Under the pieces are notes generated by a model. It ran no database searches. It had not been told where the DNA came from and saw nothing but the letters and a program-made list of their open reading frames with translations. 8,124 bases of DNA, taken from contig DIYM01000142.1 of NCBI GenBank assembly GCA_002429045.1, positions 1 to 8,124 on the forward strand. The letters are read 5' to 3'. The number at the start of each line of letters is the position of its first letter. Positions within the stretch are counted from its first letter, which is position 1. This stretch comes from Phycisphaerales bacterium UBA6054. Its GTDB lineage: Bacteria > Planctomycetota > Phycisphaerae > Phycisphaerales > UBA1924. A program made the translations under genes and the position numbers. This document shows, piece by piece, positions 1-5,065 of the stretch.

Positions 1-1002
1 GGGCTCACCCGCAGCCGGGCGGGCCGCCGGTTCGCTTGGGGTGGAGCGCCGGAACCCGATCGGCGTGAACGCGCCGTCGGCCAGCGTGTCGTCACGCATG
101 CGCGCGAACAGCTCGAGACGATCGCCCTCCAGCCGCGCGGAATCGAGATGGGCGACCACGCCAGAGCGCATCACCGCGCGGTACAGGTCGATCTTGGGTG
201 GATCCGTCGGATCCGACGCGACGCTCGCGTTCATGGCGTCGGCGGGCGACGGCACGCCCGGCTCGTTGGCGCTCGCTGACGCCGTGCCCGCGCCGGGCTC
301 GGGCTCGCTGGCCTTTCCGGCGGCTTCGGTCTGGCGGATCTCCAGCCTCCCGCCCCGGTCCACGTCGATGAGCTCCAGGCGGTTGCGCACGCTGTTGAGC
401 ATCACGCCGAGCCCGATCCCGTCGAAGGTGACCCGCTCGCTCTCGATCTTGAAGGCGCCGGGCGTGGACAGGCGCAGGTACCGGGTCTCGAAGCGGACGG
501 GCTCTTCGAACGCCGCGGTGACGACCGGCGTCGCATCGTCGCTGGGCGGGACGCCTGGGGCCGGCGAGCCCCCATACACCAGCACGCGGACATCGCCCTG
601 GAGCGTGCCTGATTCCGGCGTGCTGTTGGGGGTGGGCATCGCGAGCACGCCGCGGTCCGCCCGCACGCGGACCACCCGCCCGTCCCGGGGGTACAGCCAG
701 CCGCGCGGGTTGATGAGTTCGCGTTCCCCGTTGCCGATCGGGTCGAATCGGTCCACCTCGATGATGCCCGCGACGCGGCCCGGGTCTTCCTGATCGGCCA
801 GCGTGATCACGATCGACTCGCCGGCGCCGGGCACGAGGTCGAGGATGTCGGGCACCTCCCCGGTGCCGGGCGCGGGGGCGATGGTCGCCGGGGGGGTGTT
901 CTTCGACATCGCCCACCAGATCACGCCCCCGAAGATCAGCGCCATCACGGCCGCGGCGATCCTGCCGAGCAGCTTCGGGGACGGTCCTGCGGGTCCGGGC
1001 AT
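1..1002 (-). CDS. lptC: LptC-type LPS export protein with OstA-like extension, partial (C-terminus outside window)
   Basis: Reading the minus strand from ATG at 1002 gives 334 codons with no stop up to the window edge, so the 3' end is missing. Residues 10-32 form one hydrophobic segment (LLGRIAAAVMALIFGGVIWW) after a short N-terminus, giving a single-pass anchor with a periplasmic body. A beta-rich region at about 130-225 carries TLQGDVRVLVYGG, the stretch FETRYLRLSTPGAFKIESER and a Gly-rich GIGLGVML segment, the layout of LptC/OstA-type beta-jellyroll proteins. A low-complexity Ala/Pro/Ser/Glu linker spans about 227-270. A second strand set follows (YRAVMRSGVVAHLDSARLEG, near 274-293) that resembles an OstA/LptA repeat. 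Proteins of this type form the periplasmic bridge that moves LPS from LptBFG to LptD. The gene lies 31 bp after kdsD on the same strand, with AAGGA at 1008-1012 as ribosome binding site. Family assignment is from remembered patterns. E. coli LptC is about 190 aa, so this protein is clearly longer. Symbol tentative. Confidence 0.7.
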   Translation of the reverse strand, partial: MPGPAGPSPKLLGRIAAAVMALIFGGVIWWAMSKNTPPATIAPAPGTGEVPDILDLVPGAGESIVITLADQEDPGRVAGIIEVDRFDPIGNGERELINPRGWLYPRDGRVVRVRADRGVLAMPTPNSTPESGTLQGDVRVLVYGGSPAPGVPPSDDATPVVTAAFEEPVRFETRYLRLSTPGAFKIESERVTFDGIGLGVMLNSVRNRLELIDVDRGGRLEIRQTEAAGKASEPEPGAGTASASANEPGVPSPADAMNASVASDPTDPPKIDLYRAVMRSGVVAHLDSARLEGDRLELFARMRDDTLADGAFTPIGFRRSTPSEPAARPAAGEP

Positions 1003-1007
1003 GGCGA

Positions 1008-1012
1008 TCCTT
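1008..1012 (-). promoter_or_regulatory. Shine-Dalgarno for the lptC-type gene
   Basis: AAGGA on the minus strand with 5 nt to the ATG at 1002. It supports that start, and translation from a kdsD-lptC transcript rather than from a separate promoter. A second purine motif, AGGAG, lies slightly upstream at 1015-1019. Confidence 0.6.
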
Positions 1013-1033
1013 CGCTCCTGGATTCTCGTTGGT

Positions 1034-2101
1034 TCAGGCGTCGTCGGTCACCAGACGCATCGCGATCAGGTCTTGCACATCCAGCAGCCCAACCGGCTTG
1101 CCGGCGTCATCCACAACGGGGATCTCGTCGGCCCGGTGTTCCCGGAACATCTGGGCCGCGTCGCGTGCCAACGCGGTCTCGGACAATGTGCGCGGCTCGC
1201 GCGTCATCACCGAGGAAATGGGTTGCCCGAGTTCGTTCGCGTCTCGCAGCACAAGCCGGCGCAAGTCCGAGTCGGTGAAGATGCCCGCGAGCGTGCCGGC
1301 GTCATCGATGATGACCAGTGCGCCGGGCCTCCGGACGACCTTGGCCGCCTCCCCCAACGCGTCCTGCACGCTCATCGACTCGTGGATCATGGGTAGGTTG
1401 TCGCCCGCCTTGAAGCGCAGCAGATCCGTCACCGGACGCAGCAAACCGCCGAGCTGCCCGCCCGGGTGACGCCGGTGGAAGTCGGCTTTGGTAAAGGACC
1501 GGCGGCGGGCGCCCGCGAGGGCGAGCGCATCGCCCACCGCCAGCGTCGCGGTCGTGGACGAGGTGGGGGCCATGAAGTCGCCGTCGCCGGCTTCGTCGGT
1601 CACCAGCGTCGGCAGGGTGACCGTGGCGACGCGCTCGAGCGCGCTGGGCTCGCGTCCGTCGCCCGAGCCGCGCGTGATCGCGACGATCGGGATGCCGTCT
1701 TGTCTCAGGATCGACGCGAGCGCCACGACCTCCTCGGTCTCGCCCGAGTGCGAGAGGCAGACCGCCAGGTCGGATTTGCGGAACCGCCCCAGGTCGCCGT
1801 GGGCTGCTTCGGTCGGGTGGACCGCGTGGCTGGGCAGCCCGAGCGACGCCATGGTCGCCGAGATCTTCGAGCCGATCCAGCCCGACTTGCCCAGCCCGGA
1901 GACCAGCACCGTCCCGCCCGCGTCGGCGCAGGCGCAGATCAGATCGACGGCCTTCGTGTACCGCCCGTCCAGGGTCTCGGCCAGCTTTGCGACCGCGTCC
2001 GACTCGTGCCGGAACACCCGCGCAACGAACGCCCGCTCGTCGAGCTGGTTCGGGTCGGATTGGGACTGGTGGGGTCCCGGTTTGTGGGCCTCGGTCGGCA
2101 T
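1034..2101 (-). CDS. kdsD: D-arabinose-5-phosphate isomerase (SIS + tandem CBS)
   Basis: Interconverts D-ribulose 5-phosphate and D-arabinose 5-phosphate, the first committed step to Kdo for LPS; cytosolic. The protein is 355 aa from the ATG at 2101 (E. coli KdsD is 328). The SIS domain spans about 35-205 and contains SGLGKSGWIGSKISATMAS (68-86; K72 matches the catalytic lysine), HPTEAAHGDLG (95-105), SHSGETEEV (117-125), E170 in the region before APTSSTTATL (178-187), and FHRRHPGG (208-215), whose His212 matches the active-site histidine of the family. Two CBS domains follow, about 235-290 and 297-350 (FTDSDLRRLV, VVDDAGKPVGLLDVQDL). An in-frame ATG at 2155 would add 18 residues but would overlap the scpA start and put the promoter inside the gene, so 2101 is preferred. 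The first 25 residues are polar and not part of the fold. It heads an operon with the LptC-type gene. GutQ is a paralogous alternative, but the LPS neighbour favours KdsD. Confidence 0.93.
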   Translation of the reverse strand: MPTEAHKPGPHQSQSDPNQLDERAFVARVFRHESDAVAKLAETLDGRYTKAVDLICACADAGGTVLVSGLGKSGWIGSKISATMASLGLPSHAVHPTEAAHGDLGRFRKSDLAVCLSHSGETEEVVALASILRQDGIPIVAITRGSGDGREPSALERVATVTLPTLVTDEAGDGDFMAPTSSTTATLAVGDALALAGARRRSFTKADFHRRHPGGQLGGLLRPVTDLLRFKAGDNLPMIHESMSVQDALGEAAKVVRRPGALVIIDDAGTLAGIFTDSDLRRLVLRDANELGQPISSVMTREPRTLSETALARDAAQMFREHRADEIPVVDDAGKPVGLLDVQDLIAMRLVTDDA

Positions 2102-2107
2102 GATTCC

Positions 2108-2113
2108 ATTGTA
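2108..2113 (-). promoter_or_regulatory. -10 element of kdsD, probably leaderless
   Basis: TACAAT on the minus strand (five of six matches to TATAAT), ending 6 nt before the kdsD ATG at 2101. Normal -10 to +1 spacing puts transcription start at or next to the A of the ATG. The intervening GGAATC is too short to hold a useful Shine-Dalgarno. No good -35 is seen 16-18 bp upstream. Confidence 0.55.
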
Positions 2114-2142
2114 GGTTCGGGGGGCGATCCGCGGGATTCCGC

Positions 2143-2148
2143 TAGGAT
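2143..2148 (+). promoter_or_regulatory. -10 element of scpA, probably leaderless
   Basis: TAGGAT (TANNNT pattern) ending 5 nt before the scpA ATG at 2154. The gap is GGGGC. The AGGA inside the hexamer could alternatively act as a weak Shine-Dalgarno, 7 nt from the ATG. No clear -35 is seen. The 52-bp gap to kdsD must hold both promoters, which leaves little room for a leader. Confidence 0.45.
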
Positions 2149-2153
2149 GGGGC

Positions 2154-2951
2154 ATGTCCGAGACCTACCGCGTGCATCTCGACGCCTTCGACGGCCCGCT
2201 CGACCTGCTGCTCTACCTCATCCGCAAGCACGAGGTGGACATCCACGACATCCCCATCGCCGACATCGCCCACCAGTACATGGACTCGATCGATGACCTC
2301 GAAAGAGTCGACATCGACCTCGCGGGCGAGTTCCTCGTCATGGCCGCCACGCTGATGGAGATCAAGAGCCGCATGCTCGCCGTCTCCACCGTCAAGAAGG
2401 ACGACGAATCGGACGACGACCGCCCCGAGGACGACCCGACCGACCCGCGGGCCGAGCTGGTCAAGCAGCTGCTCGAGTACAAGAAGTTCCGCGACGCGGC
2501 CGACGCGCTCGACCGACGCCGCGCCGACTGGGAGGCCCGCTTCCCCGCCAAGCCGGCCGGCATCGACAGCCAGTCCGTCCGCGACGCCCTCGACGATATG
2601 GGCGAGCTGGAGATGGAGGACATCGACCTGAACGACCTGGTCGAAGCCTTCCGCCAGATCGTGGCGGCCGTCAACTTCGACCGCATCGGCGAGCACAGCG
2701 TCGTCGCCGACGACACCCCGCTGGAAGAGCACGCCGAGGACATCGTCGGCCGCATCGCGACCTTCACCTCGGCCAACCCGGGCAAGAAGTACTCGCTCGG
2801 CCAGGTGATGGAAGGCAAAACCCGCCCGGAGATGGTGGGGCTGTTCCTCGCCCTGCTCGTGCTGGTCCGCGACCAGCGGGTCGGATTCAAAGCGAAGGAC
2901 GGCGGGGTAGAGCTCGACCTGATGGAGTCCGAGCACGTTGCGGCGGATTGA
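2154..2951 (+). CDS. scpA: Segregation and condensation protein A (kleisin)
   Basis: Kleisin subunit that bridges the SMC dimer and recruits ScpB to form the condensin that compacts and separates chromosomes. The protein is 265 aa, normal for the family. The N-terminal kleisin helix motif FDGPLDLLLYLI (12-23) and the conserved LAGEFLVMAATLMEIKSRML (56-75) are diagnostic. An acidic, probably disordered stretch (about 82-98, many Asp/Glu) precedes a long helical middle (100-180). The C-terminal winged-helix domain is about 198-258, with YSLGQVME and LFLALLVLVRDQRV. No scpB or smc is in this window, unlike the common scpA-scpB pairing. The start at 2154 is fixed by homology (SETYRVHLDAFDG) and by the nearby -10. 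It diverges from kdsD by 52 bp and converges on the aminotransferase with no spacer. Confidence 0.95.
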   Translation: MSETYRVHLDAFDGPLDLLLYLIRKHEVDIHDIPIADIAHQYMDSIDDLERVDIDLAGEFLVMAATLMEIKSRMLAVSTVKKDDESDDDRPEDDPTDPRAELVKQLLEYKKFRDAADALDRRRADWEARFPAKPAGIDSQSVRDALDDMGELEMEDIDLNDLVEAFRQIVAAVNFDRIGEHSVVADDTPLEEHAEDIVGRIATFTSANPGKKYSLGQVMEGKTRPEMVGLFLALLVLVRDQRVGFKAKDGGVELDLMESEHVAAD

Positions 2952-4250
2952 TCAGTTCAGCTTCGAAACAAACCCCGCAAACCGGTCCATCCCCGCGTTG
3001 ATCTGGTCGTCGCTGCAGGCGAAGGAGATCCGGAGGTGGTTCTTGCCGCAGCCGCCGAAGTCTTCGCCGGGGACGAACGCGACGTGGGCTTCGTCGAGCA
3101 GGGCCTCGGACAGCGCGAGCGCCGAATCGATCTTCGCGCCCTTGGGGCTCGCTTTGCCGAACAGGCCGGAGACGTCGGGGAAGACGTAGAACGCGCCCTG
3201 CGGCTCGACGCACGACACGCCCGGGATCTCGGCCAGGCGTCCCATGATCAGCCTGGCCCGCGACGCGAACGCGTCACGCATCATGCCGACGGTGCCGGCG
3301 ACCTCCTGGTTCGTCAGCGCCTCGCGGATCGCGGCGTAGTTGAAGCTCGTGATGTTCGTGGTGATCTGCCCCTGCAGCGTGCCCATCGCCTTGATGAACG
3401 CGGCGCCGAACTCGCCGGGCATCGCGGCGTAGCCGATCCGCCAGCCGGTCATCGCGAACGCCTTGGACATGCCGTTGATGGTCAGCGTCCGGTCGGCGAT
3501 CTCGGGGACCGACCCGATCGAGAAGTGGGGCACCCCGCCGTAGACGATCTTCTCGTAGATCTCGTCGGTCAGGACGACGAGGTCGGGCGCGATGTCGCGG
3601 GTCTCGTGGACGACCCGGGCGATGGCGCGGAGGTCGGCTTCGGAGTACATCGTGCCGCAGGGGTTGCTGGGCGAGTTGAGCACCAGCACGCGGCTGCGCG
3701 GGTTGATGGCTTTCCTCAGCTGCTCGGGGTCGATCCGGAAGCCCGACTCGGGCGAGGTGTCCAGTTCCACGACCCTGCCGCCCGCGAGTTGGCAGACCGG
3801 GGCGTAGCTCACCCAGGCCGGCACGGGGAGCAGCATCTCCCACGGGTCCTCTTCCCCGTCTGGACCGGCGGCCGGCGGGTCGATCAGGCACTGGATCGCG
3901 GCGTACAGGACGTACTTCCCGCCCGTCCCGATCGCGACGTGGTTGCCGGTCAGCCCGGCGATGCCGTTCTCCTCGGTCAGCTTCCTGGCGATCGCGTCGC
4001 GGGTGGGCATGTCGCCCAGGGTGGGCATGTACTTGGTCTGCCCGGCGTTGATCGCGTCGATTGCGGCCTGCTTGATGGGCTGGGGGGTATCGAAATCCGG
4101 CTCGCCGGCGGCGAATCCGAGGACGTCAACCCCCGAGGCCTTCAGGGCCTTGGCCCGGTTGTTCAGAGCGACCGTGATCGACGGCTTGAGGGACGAAACG
4201 CGGCGGGAAAGGCTCATGCCATGGGTGTGGGCGTGGGTGGTGTCGGGCAT
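2952..4250 (-). CDS. Class I PLP aminotransferase, AspC/prephenate aminotransferase type
   Basis: Fold-type I, PLP-dependent transaminase, probably aspartate/2-oxoglutarate with possible prephenate or aromatic activity; cytosolic. The protein is 432 aa from the ATG at 4250 (family usually about 390-400). Visible motifs are FAAGEPDFDTP (46-56), YMPTLGDMPTRDAIA (74-88), GTGGKYVLY (108-116), NSPSNPCGT (192-200, the PLP-phenol-contacting Asn-Pro-x-Gly), DEIYEKIVYGG (229-239), INGMSKAFAMTGWRIGYA (258-275, K263 the Schiff-base lysine) and NHLRISFA (404-411, R407 binding the substrate carboxylate). Odd points are a Thr/His-rich N-terminus (TTHAHTHG) and a Pro/Gly/acidic insertion at about 125-138. 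A later ATG at 4217 (MSLSRRVSS) would give 421 aa and begins where homology begins. A far upstream ATG at 4445 would add 65 Arg-rich residues and is rejected. Substrate cannot be fixed from sequence, so no symbol is given. Confidence 0.9.
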   Translation of the reverse strand: MPDTTHAHTHGMSLSRRVSSLKPSITVALNNRAKALKASGVDVLGFAAGEPDFDTPQPIKQAAIDAINAGQTKYMPTLGDMPTRDAIARKLTEENGIAGLTGNHVAIGTGGKYVLYAAIQCLIDPPAAGPDGEEDPWEMLLPVPAWVSYAPVCQLAGGRVVELDTSPESGFRIDPEQLRKAINPRSRVLVLNSPSNPCGTMYSEADLRAIARVVHETRDIAPDLVVLTDEIYEKIVYGGVPHFSIGSVPEIADRTLTINGMSKAFAMTGWRIGYAAMPGEFGAAFIKAMGTLQGQITTNITSFNYAAIREALTNQEVAGTVGMMRDAFASRARLIMGRLAEIPGVSCVEPQGAFYVFPDVSGLFGKASPKGAKIDSALALSEALLDEAHVAFVPGEDFGGCGKNHLRISFACSDDQINAGMDRFAGFVSKLN

Positions 4251-4256
4251 AGGCCG

Positions 4257-4262
4257 AGCATA
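4257..4262 (-). promoter_or_regulatory. -10 element of the aminotransferase gene, probably leaderless
   Basis: TATGCT on the minus strand ends 6 nt before the ATG at 4250, the same geometry as at kdsD. The six bases between (CGGCCT) hold no Shine-Dalgarno. This supports 4250 over 4217 as the start. No recognisable -35 is seen. Confidence 0.5.
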
Positions 4263-4291
4263 GTGGGAATCCCGCCCCCGGACCCTCCGAG

Positions 4292-4309
4292 GTCGCGTGC
4301 GCACGCGAC
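4292..4309. promoter_or_regulatory. 18-bp perfect palindrome, candidate operator
   Basis: GTCGCGTGCGCACGCGAC is identical on both strands and has no spacer. It lies between the divergent aminotransferase and rpsO promoters, centred near -50 from the predicted aminotransferase start and near -75 from the rpsO start, where a transcription factor often binds. Neither gene needs a terminator here and no T-run follows in either direction, so an operator fits better. The regulator is unknown. Confidence 0.4.
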
Positions 4310-4340
4310 GGAATGGGCTTTCTTCCGAGCGGTCACGGCG

Positions 4341-4369
4341 TAGACCCAATCCGGGTGCGTGCATATGCT
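4341..4369 (+). promoter_or_regulatory. Sigma-70-type promoter for rpsO
   Basis: TAGACC (4341-4346, four of six matches to TTGACA), a 17-bp spacer, then TATGCT (4364-4369). Start is predicted near 4376, giving an rpsO leader of about 93 nt. It has the best -35/-10 arrangement upstream of rpsO. Confidence 0.55.
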
Positions 4370-4375
4370 TGCGGA

Positions 4376-4400
4376 CTCGGGATCGCCCAGCGGGCCCGAG
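4376..4400 (+). promoter_or_regulatory. Hairpin in the rpsO leader, possible S15 autoregulatory element
   Basis: CTCGGG (4376-4381) pairs with CCCGAG (4395-4400). Inside, CCC (86-88 of the 4300s) pairs with GGG (4392-4394) around the loop AGC, leaving a 4-nt bulge, ATCG. It starts about where transcription is predicted to begin. S15 is known to repress its own mRNA through leader structures in several bacteria, and these differ between lineages. The link here is inference. Confidence 0.35.
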
Positions 4401-4458
4401 CAACCGGCGGCGACGCATGACGGGATGTTCCCGCCACGCCCGCACGCGACTGCAACAC

Positions 4459-4463
4459 GGAGG
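4459..4463 (+). promoter_or_regulatory. Shine-Dalgarno of rpsO
   Basis: GGAGG with 5 nt to the ATG at 4469. This is the strongest ribosome binding site in the window, contrasting with the genes that appear leaderless. Confidence 0.75.
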
Positions 4464-4468
4464 CTCTC

Positions 4469-4738
4469 ATGCCCCTCGCACCCGAGAAGAAGACCGAGAT
4501 CATCAAAGACTTCGCCCGCGACGGCAAGGACACCGGCTCGCCGGAGGTCCAGATCGCGATCCTGACCGCCCGCATCGCGCAGGTCGCCACGCACATGCGT
4601 GCCAACAAGCAGGACGCGCACAACCGGCGCGGACTGGTCCAGATGGTCTCCAGGCGCAACCGGCTGCTCCGCTACCTGCGGAACACCGACGTGGACGCGT
4701 ACAAGGCGACGATCCAGAAGCTCGGGCTTCGCAAGTAA
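4469..4738 (+). CDS. rpsO: 30S ribosomal protein S15
   Basis: Primary binder of the 16S rRNA central domain that nucleates platform assembly in the small subunit. The protein is 89 aa, the standard length (88-89 aa), with the usual four-helix pattern. Recognisable segments are GSPEVQIAILTARI (23-36), HMRANKQDAHNRRGL (42-56), and VSRRNRLLRYLRNTD (60-74), which carries the rRNA-contacting basic face; it ends in KLGLRK. Start is fixed by the family N-terminus and the GGAGG site. It precedes pnp, the classic rpsO-pnp order, but a strong terminator separates the two. It diverges from the aminotransferase gene by 218 bp. Confidence 0.97.
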   Translation: MPLAPEKKTEIIKDFARDGKDTGSPEVQIAILTARIAQVATHMRANKQDAHNRRGLVQMVSRRNRLLRYLRNTDVDAYKATIQKLGLRK

Positions 4739-4746
4739 GAACACCC

Positions 4747-4785
4747 AGCCCCGCGTGCCAGACAGGCACGCGGGGCTTTCGTTTC
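4747..4785 (+). terminator. Intrinsic terminator after rpsO
   Basis: A perfect 13-bp GC-rich stem, AGCCCCGCGTGCC (4747-4759) with GGCACGCGGGGCT (4765-4777), loop AGACA, then a T-rich tail TTTCGTTTC. It starts 8 nt after the rpsO stop codon. It should end most rpsO transcripts, so pnp expression would depend on read-through or its own promoter. Confidence 0.85.
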
Positions 4786-5052
4786 GGGCCCGCGGAAGCG
4801 GCAGTCGGCGACGGACAGATCAACCGGTCAGGGTCTCGTCATCCAGCACAGACGCACCAGCGGGATTGGCCCGCGTGCTCGGTGAAGAGCGAACCCGGAG
4901 GAGGCCGGACGGGGTCTGTCCCACGCCTTCTGCCTCTCATCCAAGAGGGCGGGCTCGCTGTGTCGGTTTGGTTCCGGGTCGGTCGCATCGGGCGGTCGTT
5001 GCCGGGGCACGCGGGGCCCCCTCAGCCCCCACACTCCAAGTGCGAAACGCAC
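4786..5052 (+). other. Non-coding region between the rpsO terminator and pnp
   Basis: About 270 bases with no supportable gene. The plus-strand frame open across it is an out-of-frame continuation into pnp and has no family resemblance. I find no convincing -35/-10 pair. Visible small structures are CCGG-AGGAGG-CCGG (4895-4908, a Shine-Dalgarno-like hexamer in a hairpin loop without a start codon after it) and a G/C-rich block near 5004-5030 that can fold in several ways. The length suits a structured pnp 5' leader. PNPase is known to control its own leader in E. coli after RNase III cleavage. Confidence 0.4.
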
Positions 5053-5063
5053 AAAGGGACTTG
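5037..5063 (+). promoter_or_regulatory. Hairpin and Shine-Dalgarno in front of pnp
   Basis: GTGCG (5040-5044) pairs with CGCAC (5048-5052) around AAA. Directly after it comes AAAGGGA (5053-5059), the Shine-Dalgarno, 6 nt before the ATG at 5066. An alternative helix, CAAGT (5037-5041) with ACTTG (5059-5063), would place the Shine-Dalgarno within a closed loop. Two exclusive folds around the ribosome binding site suggest translational control. The folding is by eye. Confidence 0.4.
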
Positions 5064-5065
5064 TT

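Noticed and set aside
92..916. 274-codon minus-strand frame overlapping the LptC-type gene
   Set aside because: Arg/Pro/Gly/His-rich composition typical of a wrong frame. The frame from 1002 has a membrane helix, beta-rich motifs and a Shine-Dalgarno.
2102..2155. N-terminal extension of kdsD from ATG at 2155
   Set aside because: Would overlap the scpA start and consume the whole divergent promoter spacer. The extra 18 residues show no conservation pattern I recognise.
3036..4343. 435-codon plus-strand open frame over the aminotransferase gene
   Set aside because: Shadow of the minus-strand gene, which has all class I aminotransferase motifs. No plausible ribosome binding site or fold.
4311..4400. 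Possible tRNA-like fold in the rpsO upstream region
   Set aside because: No T-loop consensus (TTCRANYC), no proper acceptor pairing. The stretch is better explained by promoter plus leader hairpin.
4251..4445. N-terminal extension of the aminotransferase from ATG at 4445
   Set aside because: The added 65 residues are Arg-rich and unlike the family, and they would cover the -10 element, the palindrome and the rpsO promoter.
5000..5032. G-quadruplex on the minus strand upstream of pnp
   Set aside because: Only two long G-tracts lie close together on that strand. Not enough for a four-tract quadruplex.
4882..5065. Possible small ORF starting GTG at 4882 before pnp
   Set aside because: The frame stays open into pnp in a different phase, has no Shine-Dalgarno and no recognisable protein character.
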